Part shown: positions 23,311-31,293 of the stretch, in pieces
Numbering within the stretch: position 1 is the stretch's first letter
Layout of the letters: each line of letters starts with the position of its first letter
Origin: CAZERD01 sp964515405
GTDB lineage: Bacteria; Campylobacterota_A; Desulfurellia; Desulfurellales; CAZERD01
Direction: 5' to 3'
Length of the DNA: 34,292 nt
Assembly: GCA_964515405.1 (NCBI GenBank)
Contig: CAZERD010000013.1
Location: 1 to 34,292, forward strand
Notes under the pieces: generated by a model
Databases searched by the model: none
What the model saw: the letters and a program-made list of their open reading frames with translations, nothing else
What the model was told of the DNA's origin: nothing
Program-made: the position numbers and the translations under genes

Positions 23311-24519
23311 TCAAGTATGATATTCAGCGTTGATCTTTATATAGTCATACGTTAAATCGCTAAACCACATATTATGGGAACAGGTGCCAGAGGCAAGATC
23401 CACCAATATCTTTATCTCCTCCGCATTCTTCATGTATTCTGAGGCTCTCACCCTGTCAAACCTCACTGGTTTCCCCCTGACGAACATCTCAAAATCACCA
23501 ATCGACACAGAAAGTCTGTCAAGGGAGACCCTTGCCTTGGAATAACCGCAGGCAGCCACTATCCTACCCCAGTTTGGATCACCGCCGAATATAGCGGTTT
23601 TAACGAGACTTGATGTAGCTACTGAGGTAGCTACATCCCTAGCATCATACTCCGTATCAGCTCCAACCACTATCACTTCAGCAACACGTGTTGCCCCCTC
23701 ACCGTCTTTCACAATGCTCTTGGCAAGTGTGGTACATACTTCTGTCAGTTTTTCAACAAAGAACCTAAACAACTCATCTTCACCTTTTATTTCCTCGTTA
23801 TCAGCCTCACAGGTTGAAAATATTAAAACTGTATCGTTGGTAGATGTATCCCCATCTACACTTATCCTGTTAAAGGACCTATCAACAGCATACACAAGTG
23901 CATCTCTAAGCATACACCTATTGATATTTATATCTGTACCAATGAAAGCAAGCATAGTGGCCATATTAGGGTGTATCATCCCTGCCCCCTTAGCAGCCGC
24001 ACCTATGGAAAATTTCAATCCTTTGAAACTACATCTACAGGCGGCCTCCTTAGGAAAGCTATCAGTTGTCATTATGGCTCTAGCAAATTCCCTATGAGCA
24101 TCCTCCCTGAGAGAGTTAATAACTTCATCCAGCGAAGAAACTATACGCTGATAGGGCATATCCTCACCTATTATACCAGTTGAAGCAACAAAAACCTCAT
24201 CCTTATCAATGCCAAGTTTCTCAGACAAAGCTCCAACCACGCTATCAACCGCCTCAAAACCGTTCCTATTACACGCATTAGCATTCCCACTATTAACCAC
24301 CACAGCCCTCAGCGGTTTCCCCTTCTTAAGTAGGTTCGTATCGTATACTACTGGAGCGGCCTTTACCTTGTTCTGAGTCACTACAGCGCTCCACACACAC
24401 CCACGATCCATATATATGAGTCCCAAATCGTATTCTTTTGATGTAATACCAGTACGAGCTACACCAATCTTTAATCCACCAACTACGGACAACCCTTCTT
24501 CAGCCTTAAAGCACTTCAT
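23311..24519 (-). CDS. argJ: Bifunctional glutamate N-acetyltransferase / amino-acid N-acetyltransferase
   Basis: 402 residues, full length. The oxyanion-hole motif ASTGIIGE is at about 112-119, and the self-cleavage site NMA|TMLAF places the nucleophile Thr188 at the new N-terminus of the beta chain. NWGRIVAACGYS is present in the C-terminal half, and the protein ends SDLTYDYIKINAEYHT as is typical. It recycles the acetyl group from N-acetylornithine to glutamate and may also use acetyl-CoA in arginine synthesis. The start overlaps the argC stop (ATGA). Confidence 0.96.
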   Translation of the reverse strand: MKCFKAEEGLSVVGGLKIGVARTGITSKEYDLGLIYMDRGCVWSAVVTQNKVKAAPVVYDTNLLKKGKPLRAVVVNSGNANACNRNGFEAVDSVVGALSEKLGIDKDEVFVASTGIIGEDMPYQRIVSSLDEVINSLREDAHREFARAIMTTDSFPKEAACRCSFKGLKFSIGAAAKGAGMIHPNMATMLAFIGTDININRCMLRDALVYAVDRSFNRISVDGDTSTNDTVLIFSTCEADNEEIKGEDELFRFFVEKLTEVCTTLAKSIVKDGEGATRVAEVIVVGADTEYDARDVATSVATSSLVKTAIFGGDPNWGRIVAACGYSKARVSLDRLSVSIGDFEMFVRGKPVRFDRVRASEYMKNAEEIKILVDLASGTCSHNMWFSDLTYDYIKINAEYHT

Positions 24520-25538
24520 GGGTAAAACGGATATGGAAGCAAACCATCCTTCTCATCAAAACCAAACATCAAATTCATATTCTGGACAGCCTGCCCACTT
24601 GCACCCTTTATCAAATTATCTATTACACTAACAATAGCCACGACACCCGTTCTATCATCAACAACAAAGCCCACATCACAAAAATTGGTTCCCTTCACAT
24701 CCTTCACTTCTGGTAAAGTTTCCCTAACCCTTACAAAGGCAGCCTCTTCATAATAAGAGGAGTATAGGTAAAAAATATCATTCCAGTCAAGTTTTCTCTT
24801 GAGTTTTACATATACGGTGGATAAAATCCCCCTCTGGACTGGCAGAAGATGTGCGGAGAACACAATCCTTACCTCCCTACCACACCGAGCCGAGAGGAAT
24901 TCTTCCATCTCCGGTGTATGTCTATGGGTAAAAACAGAGTAAGCTTTGAAATTCTCATTCACCTCACAGAATTGAAGGGATGGGTCCCCTGACCTACCGG
25001 CTCCACTGACTCCAGACTTAGCATCAACTATTATACTATCAACCTCAATCTCCTCAAGCAATGGAACAATCCCCAGCAAAGCAGCTGTCGAATAACACCC
25101 TGGGTTAGCAATAAACGAAGCCTGCTCTATAAATGCCCTGTTACACTCACAGAGCCCATACACAGCCTCCGAGACCTTATCCGGCATGAGGTGTCTACAG
25201 CCATACCACTTTTCATAAACACTTACAGGCAGCCTAAAATCAGCACTCAAATCAATGACCTTCACGTTATCAGCACCTAACCCCCTCAATGCTCCCATAC
25301 TCTCTCTGTGTGGCAAGCACAGAAAGAGCACGTCAAGACCAGATACACTAACAGGGTCTATATCCTCTACGGCCCCGTTAAATAAACCCGTCAATTGTGG
25401 AAACAACTGAGAAAGCCGAGAACCAACGCTTCTTGATCCCGAAAGATATGTAACATCGACATGAGGATGTCTCAGCAAGATCTTGAGTAACTCAAATCCG
25501 CTAAAACCACTTACCCCAATTATACCAGCTTTTATCAT
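24516..25538 (-). CDS. argC: N-acetyl-gamma-glutamyl-phosphate reductase
   Basis: 340 residues. The N-terminal Rossmann motif is GVSGFSGFELLKIL (8-21), the catalytic cysteine C148 lies in ANPGCYSTA, and the C-terminal dimerisation segment includes NLIKGASGQAVQNMNLMFG. It reduces N-acetylglutamyl phosphate with NADPH in the third step of arginine synthesis. It lies 18 bases after rpsI and is fused into one array with argJ. No arginine-repressor box was recognised in front of it. Confidence 0.96.
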   Translation of the reverse strand: MIKAGIIGVSGFSGFELLKILLRHPHVDVTYLSGSRSVGSRLSQLFPQLTGLFNGAVEDIDPVSVSGLDVLFLCLPHRESMGALRGLGADNVKVIDLSADFRLPVSVYEKWYGCRHLMPDKVSEAVYGLCECNRAFIEQASFIANPGCYSTAALLGIVPLLEEIEVDSIIVDAKSGVSGAGRSGDPSLQFCEVNENFKAYSVFTHRHTPEMEEFLSARCGREVRIVFSAHLLPVQRGILSTVYVKLKRKLDWNDIFYLYSSYYEEAAFVRVRETLPEVKDVKGTNFCDVGFVVDDRTGVVAIVSVIDNLIKGASGQAVQNMNLMFGFDEKDGLLPYPFYP

Positions 25539-25556
25539 ACCAGTGAAATGGGTAAT

Positions 25557-25946
25557 TTATCTCTTGGACCACTGGAAAGATTTCCTTGCTTTCTTGTGTC
25601 CATACTTTTTTCTTTCCTTCATCCTCGCGTCCCTGCTCAGCAGACCCAAAGGTTTAAGCGTTCCCCTAAAAGCAGGGTTATACTCCGTAAGTGCCTTAGC
25701 TATACCATGTCTTACAGCTTCAGCCTGAGCCATAATACCACCACCCGTAACAGTGACGTATATATCCAACTTACCTACCATTTCTGTAACACTCAATGGC
25801 TGAAACACGACTATACGTGCCTGTGGAAAGGCCCCAAAATACTCCTCTAAATCCTTACCATTTATGGTTATCTTCCCCTCTCCAGAAGAAACCCACACCC
25901 TTGCAACAGCAGTCTTTCTCTTTCCCGTAGCATAAAATCTTTCCAT
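25557..25946 (-). CDS. rpsI: Ribosomal protein S9 (uS9)
   Basis: 129 residues of the normal bacterial length. It starts MERFYATGKRKTAVARVWV, contains GKLDIYVTVTGGGIMAQAEAV and ends in a basic tail KARKSFQWSKR, which reaches the decoding centre. The usual tail ends QFSKR, so the FQWSKR ending with an extra tryptophan is slightly unusual. AAGGAG precedes the start. It follows rplM with a 9-base gap, the standard gene pair. Confidence 0.97.
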   Translation of the reverse strand: MERFYATGKRKTAVARVWVSSGEGKITINGKDLEEYFGAFPQARIVVFQPLSVTEMVGKLDIYVTVTGGGIMAQAEAVRHGIAKALTEYNPAFRGTLKPLGLLSRDARMKERKKYGHKKARKSFQWSKR

Positions 25947-25955
25947 ATCTACTCC

Positions 25956-26384
25956 TTAAACATCTACCTCCTTGGGCTTCTGAGCCTTATGTGGATGGTC
26001 TTCCCCCGCATATACCTTCAATTTGGTTATAAGTCTATTAGAAAGCCTGTTCTTTGGAAGCATCCCCTTAACAGCATGTTGTATAACTCCTTCAGGATGT
26101 TTCTTCAACATATCATCAAGCCTTATAGACTTCAATCCTCCAATGTATCCACTATGCCTGTAATAATACTTTTGTTGATGTTTTTTACCTGTAATCCTGA
26201 CCTTACCAGCATTGATAACCACTACGAAACCGCCTGTATCTACACCGGGCGTATAAGTAGGTTTATTCTTTCCCCTCAAGATATCCGCTATCTTAGTAGC
26301 AATCCTTCCTAGAACTTTATCCTTGGCATCAATGAGATACCACTCCCTATTTTCCGCTTCAAACTTAGCACGATAACTCTTCAT
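25956..26384 (-). CDS. rplM: Ribosomal protein L13 (uL13)
   Basis: 142 residues from the ATG at 26384 (AAAGGAG eight bases upstream); an upstream in-frame codon at 26408 is not needed. The protein has the expected YLIDAKDKVLGRIATKIADILRGK start, TPGVDTGGFVVVINAGKVRITGKK and VKGMLPKNRL motifs. It is a large-subunit protein and the first gene of the long minus-strand array, directly behind the predicted promoter at 26432-26458. Confidence 0.97.
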   Translation of the reverse strand: MKSYRAKFEAENREWYLIDAKDKVLGRIATKIADILRGKNKPTYTPGVDTGGFVVVINAGKVRITGKKHQQKYYYRHSGYIGGLKSIRLDDMLKKHPEGVIQHAVKGMLPKNRLSNRLITKLKVYAGEDHPHKAQKPKEVDV

Positions 26385-26431
26385 CTCACGAACTCCTTTT
26401 TCAAACAAAATCCCCCAAAAACCTCACACCT

Positions 26432-26458
26432 TCTATATCATATAGACTGTTTTGTCAA
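26432..26458 (-). promoter_or_regulatory. Promoter of the rplM-rpsI array
   Basis: Minus strand TTGACA (26458-26453) is a perfect -35. The best -10 is TATAGA (26437-26432), but the spacer is only 15 bases; TAGAAG at 17 bases is an alternative. It is divergent from the aldehyde dehydrogenase promoter, with the two -35 boxes 22 bases apart. Confidence 0.5.
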
Positions 26459-26480
26459 GTATCTATTTTCACTTACTACC

Positions 26481-26510
26481 TTAGCACTCCAGGCTAGTAT
26501 ATGTTATACT
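26481..26510 (+). promoter_or_regulatory. Promoter of the aldehyde dehydrogenase gene
   Basis: TTAGCA (26481-26486), an 18-base spacer and TATACT (26505-26510), about 38 bases before the ATG at 26549. A strong AAGGAGGT ribosome site follows. Confidence 0.55.
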
Positions 26511-26548
26511 GTACGGAGTAAAAATAAACCCTGAGTAAGGAGGTAAGC

Positions 26549-27973
26549 ATGAGATCCTACAAAACCTACATAGGTGGCAAGTGGGTAAGTTCAACAGAAC
26601 ACATAGAGGTTATGGACAAGTATTCCGGAGATACAATAGGTATTGTTCCAAAAGCTTCAAAAGAAATGGTAAACGAAGCTGTGAACTCGGCCGAAGAGGC
26701 ATTTAAGGACTTCAAAAAGACACCCGCATACCTCCGCTCAGAGATATTGGAAAGAGCATCCTATCTTATTCAGCAAAGAAGTGAGGAGATAGCAAAAACA
26801 ATATGCATGGAAGCAGGAAAAGCATGGAAGTACTCCATAGGCGAAGTAAAAAGAGGGGTAGAAACATTCAAATTCGCCGCTGAAGAGGCAAAGAGAATTC
26901 ATGGAGAAACAGTACCAATGGATGCAAGTACCTCGGGTACAAACAGGATAGGGTATTATATAAGGGTTCCTATAGGTGTAATAGGAGCAATAACACCTTT
27001 CAACTTCCCCTTAAATCTTGTAGCTCACAAGGTTGCTCCAGCTATAGCCTCTGGAAATACAGTGGTACTCAAACCAGCATCAGCAACACCAATAACCGCA
27101 TTGATGCTCGCAGAAATACTCGAAGAGGCGGAACTCCCAAGCGGCGTATTTAATATCGTGATAGGGCCTGGAAGAGAGGTTGGGGAAACGCTAGTAACAA
27201 ATGACAAAGTGCAAAAAATAACATTCACAGGTTCACCAAAGGTAGGCGACAGAATAGTACGGATCGCAGGGATAAAAAGAATAACGCTTGAACTTGGAAA
27301 CAATTCCGCAACAATCATTGAAAAAGACGCTGATATAGACAAAGCCGTCCTCCGATGTGTGGATAGCGCCTTCGCGAATTCAGGCCAGGTTTGTATATCA
27401 CTCCAGAGAATATATGTACATAAAGATATAGTCGACGAATTTACAGACAAGTTCGCAAAGGCCACAGAGAACCTGAAAGTCGGCAACCCTATCAATAAAG
27501 ATATCGATTTAGGGCCAATGATAGACGAGGAAGAAGCAAAAAGAGCAGAGGAATGGGTACAAGAAGCCATAAACATGGGAGCAACGCTGGTAACAGGTGG
27601 AACCAGAGAAGGTAGGATACTCAAACCCACCGTGCTTAGAAACACAACAAGAGAAATGCGCGTAATGTGCATGGAAGTATTCGCACCTATCGTTTCAATA
27701 GTGGAATACAGCAATTTTGAAGAAGCCATACAGCACGTGAATGATTCAGACTACGGCCTCCAAGCAGGAGTATACACAAACAACATAAAGAAGGCACACT
27801 ATGCAATTGACAACCTTGATGTGGGAGGTGTTATGATAAATGACACTTCCATATTCAGGGTGGATCACATGCCTTATGGGGGCAACAAGATGAGCGGTAT
27901 TGGCAGAGAAGGAGTAAGATTTGCAATTGAAGAAATGACAAACATAAAAATGGTAATGTTCAATCTGAGCTAA
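26549..27973 (+). CDS. NAD(P)-dependent aldehyde dehydrogenase (lactaldehyde/GapN-like)
   Basis: 474 residues, full-length ALDH family. The cofactor-binding part includes PFNFPLNLVAHKVAPAIASGNTVVLKPAS (about 150-178) and FTGSPKVG. The general-base glutamate is in LELGNNS, and the nucleophile Cys282 is in NSGQVCISLQRIYVH. The GQVCIS-QRIYV form is close to archaeal-type lactaldehyde and non-phosphorylating glyceraldehyde-3-phosphate dehydrogenases, so substrates of that sort are likely. It is a single gene between divergent and convergent neighbours, with its own promoter and an inverted repeat directly after its stop. Confidence 0.93.
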   Translation: MRSYKTYIGGKWVSSTEHIEVMDKYSGDTIGIVPKASKEMVNEAVNSAEEAFKDFKKTPAYLRSEILERASYLIQQRSEEIAKTICMEAGKAWKYSIGEVKRGVETFKFAAEEAKRIHGETVPMDASTSGTNRIGYYIRVPIGVIGAITPFNFPLNLVAHKVAPAIASGNTVVLKPASATPITALMLAEILEEAELPSGVFNIVIGPGREVGETLVTNDKVQKITFTGSPKVGDRIVRIAGIKRITLELGNNSATIIEKDADIDKAVLRCVDSAFANSGQVCISLQRIYVHKDIVDEFTDKFAKATENLKVGNPINKDIDLGPMIDEEEAKRAEEWVQEAINMGATLVTGGTREGRILKPTVLRNTTREMRVMCMEVFAPIVSIVEYSNFEEAIQHVNDSDYGLQAGVYTNNIKKAHYAIDNLDVGGVMINDTSIFRVDHMPYGGNKMSGIGREGVRFAIEEMTNIKMVMFNLS

Positions 27974-27974
27974 C

Positions 27975-28003
27975 TGGAACTGAGGGTGAGTCCCTCAGTT
28001 CCA
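27975..28003. terminator. Perfect inverted repeat between convergent aldh and cfa genes
   Basis: A 12-bp perfect stem (TGGAACTGAGGG / CCCTCAGTTCCA) with a 5-base loop, starting two bases after the aldehyde dehydrogenase stop and containing the cfa stop codon (27997-27995) in its right arm. No T tract follows on either strand, so it may act as a bidirectional stop or a 3'-end stabiliser rather than a classic terminator. Confidence 0.5.
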
Positions 28004-29197
28004 ATGCTTGTAAATATCACCTCGGTAAAGAGGTATATTGGGTTTACCTTTAGAAAACAGTATCTGGTAAAGCTGAGTTTCACCATGTTTAAAGGACTCA
28101 GATGCACCGTTCAAATAAAGCCTCCACATCCTCACAAACCTATCATCAAACATCTCTCTAACCTTATCAACATTAGATTCAAACCTTTTTATCCATTCAT
28201 CCAGCGTCTTAGCATAGTGTGGTCTGAGATTCTCAACATCTATTGTATAAAAATTAACCCTCCTTATATGCCTTACAAGTTCCTCCAGTGAAGGCAGATA
28301 TCCCCCTGGAAAGATGTATCTTATAGTCCACGGATCGGTGGGCATGGGTTTGTTATGACCTATAGTGTGCAGAAGACCAACAGCCCCATTTTCCAATATA
28401 CTGTCCATCTTCCTGAAAAATGTATAAGCGTAATTCTTACCAACGTGTTCATAAGCGCCTATAGAAACAAACTTGTCAAACTTTCCTTTTAGCTCCCTAT
28501 AATCTTCGTACACAACCTCTACCTTGTCCTCCAAGTGCAATTCCCTTATGCGCTCATTGGCATAATCAACCTGGTTCTTGGAAATAGTACACCCCAAACC
28601 CTTTATGTCAAATCTCTGAGCAGCATATATTAAAAAACCACCCCACCCACAACCAACATCAACAACCCTATCCCCGTCCCTTAAACCTATCTTCCTCACT
28701 ATAAGCTCATACTTATTAGCCTGAGCCTGCTCAAGCGTATCATTCTCATGCCTGAAATAGGCACAAGAATAGGTCATACTCTCATCCAGAAACAACTTGT
28801 AGAACTCATTGTTCAAACCATAATGCTTTTTTATGTTCTCCCTGGCCCTTCTCATGGAATCCATGGTAAACACACGGTTTAAAATAATGGAAGCAATTGC
28901 CTTTATCGATGGCTTGAGTTCGCTCATAGAGGGTAACTCCTGTATCCTCAAAACCTCTTGAAGATCACCTTCAATTTCTATATTCCCCTCCATATAGTTC
29001 TCACCAAATCCAAGACTCAATTGGTGCATCATATCCTTAAATACCTGAGGGGTTTTTATTCTAACCTTGGCCACGGGAGGCTTGGAACCAAATCTTCTAC
29101 GCTCTCCATCCCAGTAGGAAATCTCTATGGGTATTTCATCTGCCGCAAGTCCCAAAACCTGTTCAATAAGCTTCCTGAATTCCTCCACTTGATTCAT
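27995..29197 (-). CDS. cfa: Cyclopropane-fatty-acyl-phospholipid synthase
   Basis: 400 residues. The N-terminal domain (about 1-110) is followed by a methyltransferase with the S-adenosylmethionine motif VVDVGCGWGGFLIYAAQRF (about 165-185). The flanking conserved pieces AHYGLNNEFYKLFLDESMTYSCAYF-type (here KHYGLNNEFYKLFLD...) and GCTISKNQVDYA are also present. The IGAYEHVG segment, corresponding to the bicarbonate-site glutamate region, and IFPGGYLPSLEEL are typical. It methylenates double bonds of membrane phospholipids. GGGGGTAGAG lies in front of the ATG. The gene is 49 bases after the glycosyltransferase gene and may have its own promoter. Confidence 0.94.
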   Translation of the reverse strand: MNQVEEFRKLIEQVLGLAADEIPIEISYWDGERRRFGSKPPVAKVRIKTPQVFKDMMHQLSLGFGENYMEGNIEIEGDLQEVLRIQELPSMSELKPSIKAIASIILNRVFTMDSMRRARENIKKHYGLNNEFYKLFLDESMTYSCAYFRHENDTLEQAQANKYELIVRKIGLRDGDRVVDVGCGWGGFLIYAAQRFDIKGLGCTISKNQVDYANERIRELHLEDKVEVVYEDYRELKGKFDKFVSIGAYEHVGKNYAYTFFRKMDSILENGAVGLLHTIGHNKPMPTDPWTIRYIFPGGYLPSLEELVRHIRRVNFYTIDVENLRPHYAKTLDEWIKRFESNVDKVREMFDDRFVRMWRLYLNGASESFKHGETQLYQILFSKGKPNIPLYRGDIYKHWN

Positions 29198-29245
29198 AGT
29201 CTCTACCCCCGGTTTCGTTCTTTATTTTAGATTTAAGAAAAAGAC

Positions 29246-29251
29246 ATTATA
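29246..29251 (-). promoter_or_regulatory. Possible -10 box for cfa
   Basis: Minus-strand TATAAT overlapping the stop codon of the preceding glycosyltransferase gene, about 49 bases before the cfa ATG. The best -35 (TTGGTT at a 16-base spacing) is poor. Confidence 0.28.
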
Positions 29252-30224
29252 AATCAAGTGCCGGCCCAACCAATTCAAGTACCTCCTCAGGGGAAAACCC
29301 AGCAAGGCACCTAAACCCAAAAGGACACGAGCGTTCGTCTCTACACGGCTGACATTCAAGACCCTTCCTCAGTTCTAAAACAAAATCTCTCTTTGGATAC
29401 CACCCTTCAGTGGGTCCAAGAACAACAAACAGTCTCTTTCTCCTGGCCACTGCAACATGTGCAGGAAACGAGTCATTGGAAATAACAAACGCCGACATAT
29501 CAATAAGTGCAGCCAATTCTCCTATAGACAACGTTCTCCCCAACACATAACAAGATCCACAACCCGTGAAGCCAGAGTCCACGTAACTTTTTTCACCCGG
29601 ACCATATACTACAACGGGCATCAAACGCGTTTTATCCCATAGAATCTCTGAAAGTTTCCTAAAGTTCCTAATAGGCCATCTTTTACCTGGCCTCCTGGAA
29701 GTTGGGGCAACAACAAAGAATTCATCCGCACCTACATCTTTGAGCATCCCCTTGACACACGAAAATTCAGAGTCATTGTAAAATATCTCCGGGAGGATGT
29801 CTCTTACAGGTTCCCTTATACCTAGCGGCTTCAGCAACTCCATCCTCTCAAGGGGAGTATATCCATGCTCCCTCCAGTGCACTAATCTGTTGTAGTAAAA
29901 ATTGCTGCTTTTCTTGTAAAATGCTATCCTCAATTTTGCAAGAGAAAAAAGTGTTACCCTGCTGGATCTCCCAGTTCTCTGAACATCTATTACTGCATCA
30001 AACTTACCCACCACCCTTTTAATGGTCAAGCATTCTCCCAATACACTACCCCCAATGGTCATTATCTCATCAATCCATGGGTTTCCCTTGAGCACCCCTA
30101 CAGCTTTATCTCCGGTCAAAAAGACCACACGAGCACCTGAAATCCCTTCCTTTATAACTCTTGCCAGAGGGGTTGTAAGGAGAACATCCCCCAATTGTCT
30201 TATCTGAATAAGAAGAACGTTCAT
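29247..30224 (-). CDS. Glycosyltransferase family 9 (heptosyltransferase-like)
   Basis: 325 residues. The N-terminus MNVLLIQIRQLGDVLLTTPLARVIKE matches the ADP-heptose:LPS heptosyltransferase family (the glycine/aspartate loop near residues 12-13). The second half has VAPTSRRPGKRWPIRNFRKLSEIL and ISNDSFPAHVAVA, the usual sugar-nucleotide-binding region, followed by FVVLGPTEGWYPK. Five cysteines in the last 60 residues include a C-x2-C (CQPC) and are seen in several family 9 enzymes. It probably adds a sugar to lipopolysaccharide core at the inner membrane. The start overlaps the prfA stop (ATGA). Confidence 0.88.
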   Translation of the reverse strand: MNVLLIQIRQLGDVLLTTPLARVIKEGISGARVVFLTGDKAVGVLKGNPWIDEIMTIGGSVLGECLTIKRVVGKFDAVIDVQRTGRSSRVTLFSLAKLRIAFYKKSSNFYYNRLVHWREHGYTPLERMELLKPLGIREPVRDILPEIFYNDSEFSCVKGMLKDVGADEFFVVAPTSRRPGKRWPIRNFRKLSEILWDKTRLMPVVVYGPGEKSYVDSGFTGCGSCYVLGRTLSIGELAALIDMSAFVISNDSFPAHVAVARRKRLFVVLGPTEGWYPKRDFVLELRKGLECQPCRDERSCPFGFRCLAGFSPEEVLELVGPALDL

Positions 30225-31291
30225 TCGGACTCAATGGACTCCAGTTTTTTCATTCTTTCATGCTCGGCGAGAGCACCCGTTATTGAAAAAAGCTCTCCAT
30301 CAAGTATCTCTTCAAGATTGTAAAGGGTCAAATTTATCCTGTGGTCTGTAACTCTACCTTGAGGAAAATTATAAGTTCTTATCCTCTCCGATCTATCGCC
30401 AGATCCAACCTGTTTCCTTCTCTCATGGGCTATTTCCTGGTCCCTCTGCTTCCTATGGTATTCACACAACCTGGAGCGTAGTATTCTCATAGCTTTATCC
30501 TTGTTTTTATACTGGGACTTCTCATCCTGGCAGGAAACAACTATACCTGTTGGTAGATGTGTAATTCTCACAGCGGAATCTGTGGTGTTCACATGCTGAC
30601 CCCCATGCCCGCTAGCCCTGAATACATCTATCCTCAAATCATCTGGATTTATTTCCACGTCAATATCTTCAGCCTCAGGAAGCACAGCCACTGTGGCAGC
30701 GGAGGTGTGTATTCTTCCCTGAGATTCAGTAACAGGAATTCTTTGAACTCTGTGGGTACCACTCTCAAACTTAAATATGGAGTAAGCCCCTTTGCCTTTG
30801 ATGCTCAAAATAGCTTCTTTAACGCCACCAGCGTCAGAAAGGCTCTGACTCAATATTTCAACCTTAAACCTCCTCTTTTCCGCATACCGTATGTACATTC
30901 TCAACAAATCCGCCGCAAATAGAGCAGCCTCCTCTCCACCTGTTCCAGACCTTATTTCCAGAATAATATTCTTATCGTCCATAGGATCCTGCGGGATTAA
31001 AAGTTCCCTCAATTTCCTCTCAAGTTCTGCGCGCCTTACCTGAAGGTTTTTTATTTCTTCTCTCGCAAGTTCTCCAAGTTCAGGGTCATTTATCAACTCT
31101 TCGTTTGCCGCTATTTCCTCGGTTACATCTTTATACTCCAAGGATACACCGTATAGAGGGGCGAGTTTTTTCATCTCCTCGTTGAGCTTTTTCAATCTAC
31201 CTACATCCATTATATTATCAGGATCCATAAGCTGGGTTTCGATTTCCCTATACCTCTCAACTATCCTCTCTACATTTTCTTTTATTCCCAC
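30221..31291 (-). CDS. prfA: Peptide chain release factor 1
   Basis: 356 residues. The GGQ motif lies at 230-232 in ASGHGGQHVNTTDSA, and the stop-codon-reading tripeptide PVT at 186-188 (RIPVTESQGR) marks RF1 (UAA/UAG) rather than RF2, which has SPF. The start is a GTG with GAGG five bases before it, three bases after the neighbouring PP-loop gene stop. The usual partner prmC (the GGQ methyltransferase) is not next to it. Confidence 0.96.
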   Translation of the reverse strand: MGIKENVERIVERYREIETQLMDPDNIMDVGRLKKLNEEMKKLAPLYGVSLEYKDVTEEIAANEELINDPELGELAREEIKNLQVRRAELERKLRELLIPQDPMDDKNIILEIRSGTGGEEAALFAADLLRMYIRYAEKRRFKVEILSQSLSDAGGVKEAILSIKGKGAYSIFKFESGTHRVQRIPVTESQGRIHTSAATVAVLPEAEDIDVEINPDDLRIDVFRASGHGGQHVNTTDSAVRITHLPTGIVVSCQDEKSQYKNKDKAMRILRSRLCEYHRKQRDQEIAHERRKQVGSGDRSERIRTYNFPQGRVTDHRINLTLYNLEEILDGELFSITGALAEHERMKKLESIESE

Positions 31292-31293
31292 TT

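Noticed and set aside
27025..27729. Long minus-strand frame (234 codons) opposite the aldehyde dehydrogenase
   Set aside because: It is a shadow of the real gene: the translation is low in complexity (Ser/Ile/Leu-rich) and has no motif or start signal.
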